Below are positions 10,098 through 20,263 of a stretch of 64,000 bases of DNA, one piece after another. Both the position numbers and the translations under genes were made by a program. The stretch lies in assembly GCF_030053345.1 (NCBI RefSeq), contig NZ_JASGBP010000002.1, forward strand, positions 310,001-374,000, in the 5' to 3' direction. The notes beneath the pieces were generated by a model. It saw only the letters and a program-made list of their open reading frames with translations. It did no database searches and was not told the origin of the DNA. Source of the DNA: Flavobacterium sedimenticola (GTDB lineage Bacteria > Bacteroidota > Bacteroidia > Flavobacteriales > Flavobacteriaceae). Within the stretch, counting starts at the first letter, position 1. Each line of letters opens with the position of its first letter.

Positions 10098-10271
10098 AAA
10101 AAAAAGGCAATAATAAAAGTAGCCAAACGCTATTTTATTAACCAAAAAACACGTCTTTTTTGTTAATAAATCGTTGAAATTTGTAAGCTAAAAATAGCAC
10201 TAAAAGCTATAAATATTCTATATTAGCACGTTTTGAAATTAAATTAAATTTTTATCAATAAATTATAAAAT

Positions 10272-12827
10272 ATGTCTGACGGAGAAAAGTTAATTCCTAT
10301 TAACATCGAAGATGAAATGAAATCAGCTTACATCGATTATTCGATGTCGGTTATAGTCTCAAGAGCACTGCCTGACGTGCGTGACGGTTTGAAACCCGTT
10401 CACCGAAGAGTGTTATATGGAATGTATGATTTAGGCGTTTTTTCGAATAGAGCCCATAAAAAATCGGCAAGAATTGTTGGAGAAGTTTTGGGTAAATACC
10501 ACCCGCACGGTGATACGTCAGTGTATGATGCCATGGTGCGTATGGCTCAAGAATGGAGTTTGCGTTATTTGTTGGTTGACGGTCAAGGGAACTTTGGTTC
10601 TATTGACGGTGACAGCCCGGCAGCAATGCGTTATACCGAAGCCAGAATGAAAAAAATGTCAGAGGACATAATGGCAGATATTGACAAAGAAACAGTCGAC
10701 TTCCAGTTAAATTTTGACGATACGTTGGAGGAACCAACGGTTATGCCAACCCGTATTCCGAACTTATTGATTAACGGAGCTTCGGGAATTGCAGTCGGTA
10801 TGGCCACGAATATGCCGCCTCACAATTTAACAGAAGTAGTTGACGGTACCTTGGCGTACATCGATAACAATGACATTGAAATCGACGAGCTTATGCAACA
10901 CATCAAGGCACCTGATTTTCCAACCGGAGGAGTTATTTACGGGTATGAGGGTGTACGTGAAGCATTTAAAACGGGTCGCGGTCGTATCGTAATGCGCGCC
11001 AAAACCAGCTTTGAAGAAGCTAATGGCAGAGAGTGTATCATTGTTTCCGAAATCCCATATCAGGTTAACAAAGCCGAAATGATTAAGAAAACGGCCGACT
11101 TGATTAATGAAAAGCGAATTGAAGGTATCTCTAACATCCGTGATGAATCGGATAGAAGCGGGATGCGTATTGTATACGAATTGAAGCGGGATGCGGTGCC
11201 TAATGTGGTGTTGAATACACTTTACAAATACACCCAATTGCAATCTTCTTTTAGTGTTAACAACATTGCGTTGGTGAAAGGAAGACCGCAAATGCTGAAT
11301 TTAAAAGATTTGATTCACTATTTTGTGGAGCATCGTCATGATGTGGTGGTGCGTAGAACCAAATACGAATTGCGCAAAGCCGAGGAAAGAGCCCACATCT
11401 TAGAAGGTTTGATTATTGCTTCCGATAACATTGATGAAGTAATCGCTTTAATACGTGCGTCGAAAGACGGTGATGAAGCTAGAGCCAAATTAATCGAAAG
11501 ATTCAACTTATCCGATATTCAAGCGCGTGCTATTGTAGAAATGCGTTTGCGTCAGTTAACCGGATTAGAGCAAGATAAGTTGAGAGCCGAGTATGAGGAG
11601 ATTATGAAGTTAATTCAACGTTTAAAAGACTTGTTGGAAAGCAAAGAATTGCGAATGGCTTTAATCAAAGAAGAATTAGTTGAAGTAAAAGAAAAGTATG
11701 GTGATGCGCGTCGTTCTACTATTGAATACAGCGGTGGTGATGTGAGTATTGAGGATTTAATTGCGGATGAACAAGTGGTGATTACCATTTCTCATGCCGG
11801 TTATATCAAACGTACCAATTTATCGGAATACAAAACCCAAAATCGCGGTGGTGTAGGGCAGAAGAGTGCCGGAACTCGTGATCAGGATTTCTTAGAGCAT
11901 TTGTTTGTAGCGACCAACCACCAATACTTATTGTTCTTTACCCAAAAAGGAAAATGTTTCTGGATGCGCGTTTATGAAGTGCCTGAAGGAAGCAAAACCA
12001 GCAAAGGACGTGCGATTCAAAATTTGATCAATATTGAAAGCGATGATAAAGTAAAAGCTTTCATCTGTACTCAGGATTTGAAAGACGAAGACTATATAAA
12101 CAGTCATTATGTAATTATGGCAACCAAACAGGGTCAGGTGAAAAAAACACCACTGGAGCAATATTCCCGTCCGCGTCAAAACGGTATCAATGCCATTACC
12201 ATCAGAGAAGACGATGAATTGTTAGAAGCCAAATTAACCAACGGGGACAGTCAGGTATTGGTAGCCGTTAAATCGGGTAAATTGGTACGCTTTGAAGAAG
12301 AGAAAACCCGTCCGATGGGTAGAACGGCTTCGGGAGTTCGCGGGATTACCTTAGCCGATGAAAATGATGAAGTGATTGGTATGGTTTCTGTAAACAAGGA
12401 AGATATCAATGACACTCAGTTGCTAGTGGTTACCGAAAACGGGTACGGAAAACGAACCAAATTAGTAGATGAAGACGGAGAAGATGTGTATCGTATTACC
12501 AACCGTGGCGGAAAAGGCGTAAAAACCTTAAACATTACCGAAAAGACCGGAGCATTAATTTCCATTAATGCGGTAACTGATGAAGACGATCTGATGATTA
12601 TCAACAAATCGGGGTTAACCATCCGCATGGAAGTGTCCGATTTGAGAGTGATGGGAAGAGCCACACAAGGTGTTCGATTGATTAATATCAAAGGCAATGA
12701 TTCTATTGCGGCGGTGACCAAAGTCATGAAAGAAGAGGAAGAAGAAACGGGTATTGATGCGGATCAAGAGGTTAACAATGCCGATGATGTTGCGACATCC
12801 GATACTATTTCCGAAACAGAAGAATAA
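10272..12827 (+). CDS. gyrA: DNA gyrase subunit A
   Basis: Breakage-reunion subunit of type II topoisomerase. The 851-residue sequence has catalytic Tyr121 in [10 protein letters not shown] and the quinolone-determining stretch [10 protein letters not shown], with Thr82 and Asp86 at the positions equivalent to E. coli Ser83 and Asp87. Thr there is, from memory, the normal state in Flavobacterium rather than a resistance change. A GyrA-box-like QNRGGVG near residue 520 opens the C-terminal beta-pinwheel, supporting gyrase over topoisomerase IV. The C-terminal tail is very acidic. A TPR gene follows 16 bases downstream and is probably cotranscribed. Confidence 0.95.
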   Translation: MSDGEKLIPINIEDEMKSAYIDYSMSVIVSRALPDVRDGLKPVHRRVLYGMYDLGVFSNRAHKKSARIVGEVLGKYHPHGDTSVYDAMVRMAQEWSLRYLLVDGQGNFGSIDGDSPAAMRYTEARMKKMSEDIMADIDKETVDFQLNFDDTLEEPTVMPTRIPNLLINGASGIAVGMATNMPPHNLTEVVDGTLAYIDNNDIEIDELMQHIKAPDFPTGGVIYGYEGVREAFKTGRGRIVMRAKTSFEEANGRECIIVSEIPYQVNKAEMIKKTADLINEKRIEGISNIRDESDRSGMRIVYELKRDAVPNVVLNTLYKYTQLQSSFSVNNIALVKGRPQMLNLKDLIHYFVEHRHDVVVRRTKYELRKAEERAHILEGLIIASDNIDEVIALIRASKDGDEARAKLIERFNLSDIQARAIVEMRLRQLTGLEQDKLRAEYEEIMKLIQRLKDLLESKELRMALIKEELVEVKEKYGDARRSTIEYSGGDVSIEDLIADEQVVITISHAGYIKRTNLSEYKTQNRGGVGQKSAGTRDQDFLEHLFVATNHQYLLFFTQKGKCFWMRVYEVPEGSKTSKGRAIQNLINIESDDKVKAFICTQDLKDEDYINSHYVIMATKQGQVKKTPLEQYSRPRQNGINAITIREDDELLEAKLTNGDSQVLVAVKSGKLVRFEEEKTRPMGRTASGVRGITLADENDEVIGMVSVNKEDINDTQLLVVTENGYGKRTKLVDEDGEDVYRITNRGGKGVKTLNITEKTGALISINAVTDEDDLMIINKSGLTIRMEVSDLRVMGRATQGVRLINIKGNDSIAAVTKVMKEEEEETGIDADQEVNNADDVATSDTISETEE

Positions 12828-12843
12828 TTTAAATAAATACCAC

Positions 12844-14172
12844 ATGAAAATGAAACACATTGTATGGGCTTCGGCGGTTTTGTTTTCTTCGGTTGCTTTA
12901 GCTCAGAAAGATGAGTTAAAATCACTGAAGAGAATTTATGCCAAAGATGTCATCAAAGGGAACGATTTAATCGAATATAAAAGTTTGGTTAGCAAAGCCG
13001 AGCCTTTGGCTACCGAAGAAGGGGATAAAGTATACGTTGCTTTTTATAAAACGATGACACCGTTATTAGAAGTTATGGCTGTCGATCAATCTAACATGGC
13101 CGAGATGCAAGCGGCAGCTATGAGAGTGTTGACACCCAAATCGATTTCCGATTTTGCTATTGGTTTAAATGCCACCCTCGATTATGAGAAAAAAACCGGG
13201 AAGAAAGTGTACACCGATGATATTTTAGAAACAATAAGCGGTTTCAAGCCTCAATTGATTGACGTTGCGACTACTTTCGGAAAGGCTTCTAAGTTTAAAG
13301 AGGCTGCCGATGTTCTTTATTCCATCTATCTCTTGGATAAAAAAGACCAAAACATGCTTTTTTACGCGGCATCGTATGCCGTGAATGCCCAGGAATTTGA
13401 CAAAGCCTTAAACTACTATGAAGAGCTTAAGAAGTTAAACTATACCGGAGAAGGGACTTTGTACTTGGCGGTGAATAACACTACTAAACAAGAAGAAAAT
13501 TTCGGGGAAAACAAAGCTTTGAGAGACTTGTCTGTTAATACAGCTAAAACACATTCCAAACCCAGAGATGAAAAGAGTCCGTCTAAGCGTCCTGAGATCA
13601 ATAAAAATGTGGTTTTAATTTTGATGCAACAAGGAAAGTATAAAGAAGCAATGCTTGCTGCCCAAGAAGCCCGACAAGCAAATCCGGAGGATGATTCGTT
13701 ATTATTTACTGAAATGGAGATTTGTCTCAAAATGAACGATTTTGATACGTATACCAAATTAGTTAATGAGGCATTAGCCAAGAATCCAAACGATGCGACT
13801 TTGGTTTTTAATCTTGGTGTGATTGCCTCTAATTCTAACAAGTTAGATGAAGCGGAAGCTCATTACAAAAGAGCCATTGAGATTAAACCGGATTATGCCG
13901 ATCCGTATTTGAACCTGGCGGAGTTAAAATTAAGAGCCGACGCTAAATGGTTTGATGAAATGGGCAAATTAGGCACTTCTGAAAAAGACAACAAACGCTA
14001 TGCGGTACTTAAAAAATTAAGAGACGATAATTTCAAAGTAGTACTACCGTTATTAGAGAAAGCTGTTGAATTAGAAGGCGGCAAAAATGAGGCCGCTAAA
14101 AAGACACTTTTAAGTGTATACAATGCGCTCGAAATGACTGATAAAGCCAAAGCGTTAAAAGCAAAGCAATAA
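12844..14172 (+). CDS. Secreted tetratricopeptide-repeat protein
   Basis: A 442-residue protein with a signal peptide ending near VALAQ and TPR-like helical repeats in the second half, for example around DATLVFNLGVIASNSNKLDEAEAHYKRA split between residues 315 and 345. I chose ATG 12844 because it gives a standard signal peptide and follows the gyrA stop by 16 bases; an in-frame extension into gyrA would lose that. It is probably a periplasmic scaffold or interaction protein. A strong terminator follows. No specific partner can be named from sequence. Confidence 0.85.
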   Translation: MKMKHIVWASAVLFSSVALAQKDELKSLKRIYAKDVIKGNDLIEYKSLVSKAEPLATEEGDKVYVAFYKTMTPLLEVMAVDQSNMAEMQAAAMRVLTPKSISDFAIGLNATLDYEKKTGKKVYTDDILETISGFKPQLIDVATTFGKASKFKEAADVLYSIYLLDKKDQNMLFYAASYAVNAQEFDKALNYYEELKKLNYTGEGTLYLAVNNTTKQEENFGENKALRDLSVNTAKTHSKPRDEKSPSKRPEINKNVVLILMQQGKYKEAMLAAQEARQANPEDDSLLFTEMEICLKMNDFDTYTKLVNEALAKNPNDATLVFNLGVIASNSNKLDEAEAHYKRAIEIKPDYADPYLNLAELKLRADAKWFDEMGKLGTSEKDNKRYAVLKKLRDDNFKVVLPLLEKAVELEGGKNEAAKKTLLSVYNALEMTDKAKALKAKQ

Positions 14173-14190
14173 TTAAATTGAAATTGTATA

Positions 14191-14224
14191 AAAAAACCTT
14201 CTCACCTGAGAAGGTTTTTTTTTG
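14191..14224. terminator. Bidirectional intrinsic terminator
   Basis: AACCTTCTCA and TGAGAAGGTT form a stem around a two-base CC loop, with six A upstream and a T run downstream. It serves the gyrA-TPR unit on the plus strand and can serve the convergent DUF4440 gene. Confidence 0.88.
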
Positions 14225-14228
14225 GTCT

Positions 14229-14729
14229 TTATTTTGTGAGAGGTAAATCAGAATTGTAGCAGTCCCGAAACAATTTCCACTTCCCGTCTTCTTTTTTATA
14301 CATTTCCAATGATTTACCGGAATCCAGAATTTTTCCTTGTGCATCCGAAAAAATCCATTCTTCTTCGGCTACCATGACTTCTTTATCACCCCAAACACCT
14401 ATGGTTTTCATCGAAAATCTCGGTATACCGGCTTTAATCCAGCCACTAAATAGTTTTTGAATATTTTCTCTGCCGACAATCGACTTGCCGTTGGGTTGCA
14501 TCAACTTGGCATCTGAGGTGTAACAGTTGGCTAAACCAATAGAATCTCCTTTATTTAAAGCAATTACAAAAGTCTCAGCCGCGGCAACAATTTCGTTTTT
14601 GGCTTCCGTTAACTCGGTTTCTTGTTTGGCACTATCATCAAAACCTGAGGTTACTTTGGGCTTTTTACAACTGGCTGTTACTAAAATCAGCCCAACCATT
14701 ACGGCACTTAAAAAAAATGTCTTCTTCAT
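14229..14729 (-). CDS. DUF4440 / SnoaL-like lipoprotein
   Basis: A 166-residue protein with a lipoprotein signal peptide (lipobox LVTASC, Cys about residue 21) followed by an NTF2-like alpha+beta domain. The pattern AAAETFVIALNKGDSIGLANCY and the C-terminal DGKWKLFRDCYNSD are typical of DUF4440 proteins. These are often small periplasmic proteins of unknown ligand. The gene stands alone between two terminators. Confidence 0.82.
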   Translation of the reverse strand: MKKTFFLSAVMVGLILVTASCKKPKVTSGFDDSAKQETELTEAKNEIVAAAETFVIALNKGDSIGLANCYTSDAKLMQPNGKSIVGRENIQKLFSGWIKAGIPRFSMKTIGVWGDKEVMVAEEEWIFSDAQGKILDSGKSLEMYKKEDGKWKLFRDCYNSDLPLTK

Positions 14730-14833
14730 AATAAAATATTTTAACGGTTTAATTGAATGGTTAGCAAGTTTAATTTCTATAAATTTATAACTTATTGATT
14801 TTTAATTCAATCTATTTTAAAATATTTGTTAAC

Positions 14834-14867
14834 AAAAAATCCGCTCTGTTTTCACAAAGCGGATTTT
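14834..14867 (-). terminator. Intrinsic terminator downstream of lpdA
   Basis: On the minus strand AAAATCCGCT pairs with AGCGGATTTT around a 12-base loop, and T residues follow. It lies 20 bases past the lpdA stop. Confidence 0.82.
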
Positions 14868-14886
14868 AGTATGAAGTCTTACTATT

Positions 14887-16275
14887 TTACAAGTGTATTA
14901 CCTCGCCATAGGCATCAGCCACGGCTTCCATGACGGCTTCGCTCATGGTCGGATGCGGATGCACCGCTTTTAAAATTTCGTGACCGGTGGTTTCCAATTT
15001 ACGGGCTACAACCGCTTCGGCAATCATATCGGTTACGCCGGCACCAATCATGTGACAGCCTAACCATTCGCCGTATTTGGCATCGAAAATTACTTTTACA
15101 AATCCATCCGGAGTTCCGGCAGCTTTGGCTTTACCGGAGGCTGTAAACGGGAATTTCCCGATTTTTAGTTCATAACCTTTTTCTTTGGCTGCTTTTTCGG
15201 TTAATCCTACCGAGGCAATTTCAGGAGTGGCATAAGTACAACCCGGAATGTTTCCGTAATCTAAAGGCTCAACGTGTAATCCTTTGATTTTTTCCACACA
15301 AAGAATACCTTCGGCAGAAGCTACGTGTGCTAAGGCTTGACCCGGTACCACATCGCCAATGGCGTAATAGCCCGGTACGTTTGTTTGGTAGAAATCGTTC
15401 ACTAAAATTTTATCTCTGTCGGTAGCAATACCAACTTCTTCTAAACCGATATTTTCGATGTTCGATTTGATTCCGACGGCTGAAAGCAAAATATCGGCTT
15501 CTAAAACTTCTTCGCCTTTGGCGGTTTTTACGAAGGCTTTTACGCCTTTTCCGGAAGTATCAATGCGTTCTACAGAAGAATTGGTCATTACCGTAATCCC
15601 CGATTTTTTTAACGAGCGTTCGAATTGTTTTGAAATATCTTCATCTTCAACCGGCACTACATTCGGCATAAATTCTACGATGGTCACTTCCGTTCCCATG
15701 GCGTTGTAAAAATGAGCAAATTCCACACCGATGGCACCCGAACCTACTACAATCATTTTTTTAGGTTGCGAAGGTAAGGTCATTGCCTGACGGTACCCGA
15801 TTACTTTTACACCGTCTTGCGGTAAATTAGGCAATTCTCTCGAGCGCGCACCCGTAGCAATAATAATATGATCGGCGCTGTACTCGGTTACTTTTCCGTC
15901 AGCAGCGGTTACATCGACTTTTTTGCCCGGTTTGATTTTACCAAATCCGTCAATCACATCAATCTTGTTTTTCTTCATCAAAAATTGAACACCTTTACTC
16001 ATACCATCAGCCACTCCACGAGAGCGGGCAATAACAGCGTTAAAATCTTTATCAAATTCTTTGACGGTCAAGCCATAATCGGAAGCATGTTTTAGGTAAT
16101 CAAAAACCTGAGCCGATTTTAGTAAAGCTTTGGTGGGAATACATCCCCAATTTAAGCAAATTCCACCGAGGCTTTCTTTTTCAATTACAGCTACTTTGAA
16201 GCCCAATTGTGAAGCACGAATGGCTGTTACATAACCACCCGGACCACTTCCTAAAACAATAATATCGTATTTCAT
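14887..16275 (-). CDS. lpdA: Dihydrolipoyl dehydrogenase
   Basis: E3 flavoprotein of 2-oxoacid dehydrogenase complexes, reoxidising dihydrolipoamide with NAD. The 462-residue sequence has the FAD motif GSGPGGY at the N-terminus, the redox-active cysteines in CLNWGC near residues 40-45, the NAD-binding GSGAIGVEF near 180, and the C-terminal active-site HPHPTMSEAV. The gene stands alone with its own terminator, and no E1 or E2 gene is adjacent. Confidence 0.95.
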   Translation of the reverse strand: MKYDIIVLGSGPGGYVTAIRASQLGFKVAVIEKESLGGICLNWGCIPTKALLKSAQVFDYLKHASDYGLTVKEFDKDFNAVIARSRGVADGMSKGVQFLMKKNKIDVIDGFGKIKPGKKVDVTAADGKVTEYSADHIIIATGARSRELPNLPQDGVKVIGYRQAMTLPSQPKKMIVVGSGAIGVEFAHFYNAMGTEVTIVEFMPNVVPVEDEDISKQFERSLKKSGITVMTNSSVERIDTSGKGVKAFVKTAKGEEVLEADILLSAVGIKSNIENIGLEEVGIATDRDKILVNDFYQTNVPGYYAIGDVVPGQALAHVASAEGILCVEKIKGLHVEPLDYGNIPGCTYATPEIASVGLTEKAAKEKGYELKIGKFPFTASGKAKAAGTPDGFVKVIFDAKYGEWLGCHMIGAGVTDMIAEAVVARKLETTGHEILKAVHPHPTMSEAVMEAVADAYGEVIHL

Positions 16276-16314
16276 GTTGTTGTGATTTTCAATAATTAAA
16301 ATGAGATTGCGAAT

Positions 16315-17256
16315 TTAGGGATTTATTTTGAAAAAGTCAGTCAATTGTTGTGCATTCTTAAGCCGGCTATTCATTTCTAAAACGCCTGTCCGGTTGAGAT
16401 GATTGGTGTTGTAAAAATAGACGGTTTTATTCCGGATGGCTTCGTAGTTAGCATCAAAAAACGGGATATTCAGCTCCCTACAAATGGCCCCAGGCCAATT
16501 AAAACTTTTTGAATCGTATACGGCCTTGTACGTTGGGGTTTGTATGCATAGCAATTTCACCTGATGTTTTTGGCAAAGTTGTTTGAATTGCATCAGCGCT
16601 TTTTTGATATCCGGAATGTCACTTTCTTTAAAAAAGTATTTTTTGTTTTCGGAAGTGATTGGATATTTTAGGGTGTCCCATTCTTCATCATTGAGCTCAA
16701 ATCCTTTTGGAAACGAATCGGACTTATTTAATGTAATACAATCCCAAAACATTTGATACTTGCAAAGGGCATAGAGCGGCACATAACGTTCGGCAGCATC
16801 AAACTTAAAATACTGCAACAAGGGTTCATCCATGGTATTGGGCATGAAAGCAAAACGGGCATAATCGTTTTTATTTACCATATTGCTGTTCTTTTTAAGA
16901 TTTCCGGCACTCACAAACGGATCCATCGTCAAAATGGCATATTTAGGCGCTTTGTTTCGGGCCAGATAGTTTTCAAATCGCAAATGAGAAGCCAATATAT
17001 CGGGGTGGCCGTTCATTCCGATATTAACCGTTTTAACGCGGTAATTGGATTGGAAAAATTCGGGATCAAAATGAGCCCAACAACGGGAACTGCCCAATAA
17101 TACTAAGTCGGCATTCACATTTTCAGTACATTCTAAAGTATCATATCCTGTAACTGTTTTTCCCGAAATCCGGTATGAAATACCCCATTGTATGAGATAA
17201 ACCATTCCTGTAAAAAGGATTGCCAGTTTAAGGGTATTTAGAATAAATCGCTTCAT
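16315..17256 (-). CDS. SGNH-hydrolase-like protein at the end of the FkbH/MBOAT cassette
   Basis: A 313-residue protein with one N-terminal membrane anchor (about residues 5-25) and an extracytoplasmic domain. LLGSSR near residue 55 resembles the nucleophile block of SGNH/DltD-like proteins, and YNTNHLNRTG near the C-terminus resembles the DxxH block, with Asn where Asp is usual. It starts one base after the MBOAT gene on the same strand. MBOAT plus SGNH-like pairs act together in acyl transfer to exported polymers (AlgI-AlgJ/X, DltB-DltD). I infer that it helps hand an acyl group to a surface molecule. Last gene of the run. Confidence 0.75.
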   Translation of the reverse strand: MKRFILNTLKLAILFTGMVYLIQWGISYRISGKTVTGYDTLECTENVNADLVLLGSSRCWAHFDPEFFQSNYRVKTVNIGMNGHPDILASHLRFENYLARNKAPKYAILTMDPFVSAGNLKKNSNMVNKNDYARFAFMPNTMDEPLLQYFKFDAAERYVPLYALCKYQMFWDCITLNKSDSFPKGFELNDEEWDTLKYPITSENKKYFFKESDIPDIKKALMQFKQLCQKHQVKLLCIQTPTYKAVYDSKSFNWPGAICRELNIPFFDANYEAIRNKTVYFYNTNHLNRTGVLEMNSRLKNAQQLTDFFKINP

Positions 17257-17257
17257 A

Positions 17258-18718
17258 CTAAAACTGTATGTAAATAAAATCCTGATTGGTCACCATACTG
17301 GAAAAGTAAAAAATTACAAACGCCAAAAACAAGTACAGCGTTTTACGAGCCCAAACGTTCATCTTGTTTTCTAAAAAATCCAATGCATGGTTTTTGTTTT
17401 TAGCCTGCCATTCCATACCCATAAAAAAGGCAATGTAACTTAAAAGTCCTAGTAAGAATAACATAGAAATTCCGTGTAAAACGGGTACTTTGAAGAGACT
17501 TTTGTCGATGAGACATCGGTAAAAGTCGAACGCTTGTGTTACACTTTCCGATTTAAAAATGACAAACGTAACAGTGACCAGTCCGAATGTTTTGAGGATA
17601 TTGAAGAATTCCAAACCGGTTAAAGATCCGTTTTTATGCCACTTCTTCTTTTTATTCATAGTTCCTTTTATGATGAGCGGAACGAAATAGAGACCGTTTA
17701 AAAAGCCGAATAAAATGTAGGTCCAATTAGCTCCATGCCAAATCCCAACTACGGTAAAGTTAATTAAGACGGCTAAAAACAATCCTTTGTTATCCCAATC
17801 TCTGAAATAAATGCTCAGCGGTGTGAACACATATTCGGTAAACCAAGAGGTTAGTGACATATGCCATTTTCGCCAAAACTCGGCAATATTTTGGGAAAAG
17901 TACGGAAAGTCGAAGTTTTTAGTGATTTCAAATCCAAGTAATCGGGCCATTCCAATGGCCATATCGGAGTAACCCGAAAAATCAGCATAAATTTGAAACG
18001 GATACAGCAGCATCGCTATTAAAAGTGAGCTGGCGGGAAGTTCTTGGTAATGAGTAAAAACGTCTTGCGTGATTAAGGCACAGTTATTGGCAATTACCAC
18101 TTTTTTAAATAATCCCCACAGTATTTGTCGTAATCCGTCGACGGCTGAGGCATATTCAAAATGTCTGTTTTTTTCCAGTTGCGGCACTAAAGTTCGGGCT
18201 TTGTCTATAGGGCCTGATAAGAGAGAAGGGAAGAAAGCCACATAAGAAAAAAACACCACGCCATCGTCAACGGCTTTTGTTTTTCCGTTGCGAACATCCA
18301 AGATGTAACTAATAGTTCTAAAGGTAAAAAAGCTAATGCCTAGTGGTGCTATGATAGACAATGTTGGCCATAAGATTTGAAGACCCAATGCTTGAAACAA
18401 TTCGTTAAACGAGTTACTAAAAAAATTATAGTACTTGCAAAACAGTAAGCCTCCGATGCCTTGTGTTAAGCCGATGTAACTTAACCACCGTTTTGTATGG
18501 TCAACAGTTGCTTGTTGTATTTTAAGTCCCAGATAGAAGTTTAATGCCGAGACAGCGATGATAAAGCCCAGTAATTTCCAATCCGTCCACGCATAAAAAA
18601 AGTAGCTTCCCAAAAGGAGTAGTATGTTTTGAGCTTTGCGATTTTTGGGAAAAACCCACCAGTACAAAGCAAAAAAAAGGCTGAAGAACAGCACAAATGG
18701 GATACTGTTAAAAATCAT
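17258..18718 (-). CDS. MBOAT-family membrane O-acyltransferase
   Basis: A 486-residue polytopic membrane protein of the AlgI/DltB type. It has the conserved block FWRKWHMSLTSWF and the invariant histidine in WHGANWTYILFGFLNGLYF, both diagnostic of bacterial MBOAT proteins that move acyl groups across or onto envelope polymers. Its 5' end overlaps the VOC gene by 11 bases and its 3' end is one base from the SGNH-like gene, so translational coupling is likely. With an ACP gene in the same run it probably takes its acyl group from that carrier. Confidence 0.9.
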   Translation of the reverse strand: MIFNSIPFVLFFSLFFALYWWVFPKNRKAQNILLLLGSYFFYAWTDWKLLGFIIAVSALNFYLGLKIQQATVDHTKRWLSYIGLTQGIGGLLFCKYYNFFSNSFNELFQALGLQILWPTLSIIAPLGISFFTFRTISYILDVRNGKTKAVDDGVVFFSYVAFFPSLLSGPIDKARTLVPQLEKNRHFEYASAVDGLRQILWGLFKKVVIANNCALITQDVFTHYQELPASSLLIAMLLYPFQIYADFSGYSDMAIGMARLLGFEITKNFDFPYFSQNIAEFWRKWHMSLTSWFTEYVFTPLSIYFRDWDNKGLFLAVLINFTVVGIWHGANWTYILFGFLNGLYFVPLIIKGTMNKKKKWHKNGSLTGLEFFNILKTFGLVTVTFVIFKSESVTQAFDFYRCLIDKSLFKVPVLHGISMLFLLGLLSYIAFFMGMEWQAKNKNHALDFLENKMNVWARKTLYLFLAFVIFYFSSMVTNQDFIYIQF

Positions 18719-19106
18719 CGCCAGTAGGGTTAGCTTCCACCAATTCTATCAGTCCGTATGACGCTTGCAAAAAAGCCACTTTTCGGTGGTTAAATAACAG
18801 GGCCGGTTTGGCCTCGGAGACCAGGAATGCTCCTAATTCTTGCAATCGGTTAATCTCGGCAATTAGGTCACTGGTTTCAAAACAGAGATGGTAGTACGCA
18901 ATTCTCTTTTTTATCAGATTTTCCACTTGTTCGCCCGAAACCAATTCGATATTGACACCTTCAGCAGTCGTAATCATGCAGAGCTGCGCTTTTTGTTCGC
19001 TATCGTAAACAATATCACTCACGTGAATTACTTGGTGAATTCGTGAGATACTTTCAATCTCGGCTTCGATATTGCGACAGGCTACGCCTACATGATGAAA
19101 TTTCAT
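18708..19106 (-). CDS. VOC-superfamily (glyoxalase-fold) protein
   Basis: A 132-residue protein beginning MKFHHVGVACRNIEAEI, with HLCFETSDL in the second half; this is a two-module betaalphabetabetabeta layout as in methylmalonyl-CoA epimerase and glyoxalase I. The candidate metal ligands are His5 and the histidine of YYHLCFE plus glutamates in VNIELV and GLIELVEAN. It sits between the ACP gene (three bases away) and the MBOAT gene (11-base overlap). An epimerase or isomerase acting on the ACP-bound group is a reasonable guess, but nothing in the sequence fixes the substrate. Confidence 0.82.
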   Translation of the reverse strand: MKFHHVGVACRNIEAEIESISRIHQVIHVSDIVYDSEQKAQLCMITTAEGVNIELVSGEQVENLIKKRIAYYHLCFETSDLIAEINRLQELGAFLVSEAKPALLFNHRKVAFLQASYGLIELVEANPTGDDF

Positions 19107-19109
19107 GGT

Positions 19110-19352
19110 TTAATTTTGATTCAGTTTGTCTTGAATAGAAGTCAACATTTCTCCGATGTTGTTCCAACTCTGAATTTCTTTGGAAGTAAATCGTATTTTA
19201 AAGTGTCTTTCGATAGCTACTATAAGTTGAATGTGTGAAAGCGAATCCCATTCGTCGACATCATTTGCGCTAGTCGTTTCCGATAGCACTATGTCTTCAT
19301 TGTCCAAAACATCGATAAAAATTTCATTTACTTGTGCCAATAGTTCTTTCAT
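19110..19352 (-). CDS. Acyl carrier protein, cassette-specific
   Basis: An 80-residue acidic helical protein with the phosphopantetheine attachment motif DSL; Ser37 would carry the arm. Its sequence differs from a normal fatty-acid AcpP (EWDSLSHIQLIVAIE), as expected for a dedicated carrier. It lies directly after the methyltransferase and FkbH-like genes, which is where the carrier is found in methoxymalonyl-ACP type gene sets. It probably holds the unit made by the FkbH-like protein for delivery to the MBOAT protein. Confidence 0.9.
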   Translation of the reverse strand: MKELLAQVNEIFIDVLDNEDIVLSETTSANDVDEWDSLSHIQLIVAIERHFKIRFTSKEIQSWNNIGEMLTSIQDKLNQN

Positions 19353-19360
19353 GTGGGTTG

Positions 19361-20263
19361 TTATTTTACTTTTAAAAAAGCGCCGTACAATACGGCTATT
19401 TTGTATTTCTCTATTTTTTCGGGTGAAGCCTGTTCCGACGGGAATTCCATTTCCGATTCGATACTGAAACCGGCTTCGGTAATCAAATCTCTAATTTCTT
19501 GTACGTTATTAAACAAATACAAATGATCAATTGCCGGAGCATTGGTAGGTGTTGTTAAAAATAATGTACCGCCCGAAGTTAACATTTTTCTCAATTTCTG
19601 CAACAATTTCAGCGGTTCTTCTACATGTTCCAATACTTCTCCCATGCAAATAAAGTCAAAGGTATCCGAATCACCGAAATCAAAGATGTCTTTTACTACA
19701 AACGCGACCTTGTTGTTGGTGTTGAATTTACGGGCCAAATCAATTGAAGTCTGGCTGATGTCGACCACGGTGAAAGGTGTTTTTTCATCAAAAACAGAAA
19801 GGGCTTTATTGAGGTATAAACCATGTCCGGCACCAATTTCCAAGTAGTTTTGGGTATTGTCAACATACTTTGGAAGGTTTTCGTAAAAAAAGCGAAACGA
19901 ATCATAATGATGTTTCCACAAAAACTGTGATAACAGCAAACCATGCATGTAGTATTCCATTATTTCGGGATTGGCATAGACCCGCTCATTGACTTCGCTG
20001 AATGTAGTGCTGCTGTATTTTCCGGTTCTGAAAAAGGCAACGGTCTCCGAATTCATATCGGCAATCATATTTAAGTAACAGGCTACCGCAAAGTCGAGTG
20101 TTTTGTTTTCAGAAGCCAGTAACGCCAGATATTTTTTTAAAAAAGGCGTTGTAAAATCGTAATAAGGTTCGTCAAAAAACGCAAAGTTTTTTTTCAGTTT
20201 TTTGGCATGAATCGGACTGTCCGTTTCAATTTTCGATAGGATGTATTCTATTTCGGAAGTCAT
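19361..20263 (-). CDS. SAM-dependent methyltransferase
   Basis: A 300-residue class I methyltransferase. The SAM-binding motif LEIGAGHGLYLNKAL is near residue 137, followed by FTVVDISQTSIDLAR and FICMGEVLEHVEEP. An additional helical N-terminal segment of about 120 residues is present. Its start codon shares one base with the stop of the FkbH-like gene (TAATG), a translational-coupling arrangement. The position next to an FkbH-like protein and an ACP recalls FkbG-type O-methyltransferases acting on carrier-bound hydroxyacyl groups, but the acceptor is unproven. Confidence 0.85.
   Translation of the reverse strand: MTSEIEYILSKIETDSPIHAKKLKKNFAFFDEPYYDFTTPFLKKYLALLASENKTLDFAVACYLNMIADMNSETVAFFRTGKYSSTTFSEVNERVYANPEIMEYYMHGLLLSQFLWKHHYDSFRFFYENLPKYVDNTQNYLEIGAGHGLYLNKALSVFDEKTPFTVVDISQTSIDLARKFNTNNKVAFVVKDIFDFGDSDTFDFICMGEVLEHVEEPLKLLQKLRKMLTSGGTLFLTTPTNAPAIDHLYLFNNVQEIRDLITEAGFSIESEMEFPSEQASPEKIEKYKIAVLYGAFLKVK

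Noticed and set aside
10512..10530. Quinolone-resistance mutation in gyrA (Thr82 in place of Ser)
   Set aside because: Thr at this position is, to my knowledge, the normal residue in Flavobacterium and is not evidence of resistance.
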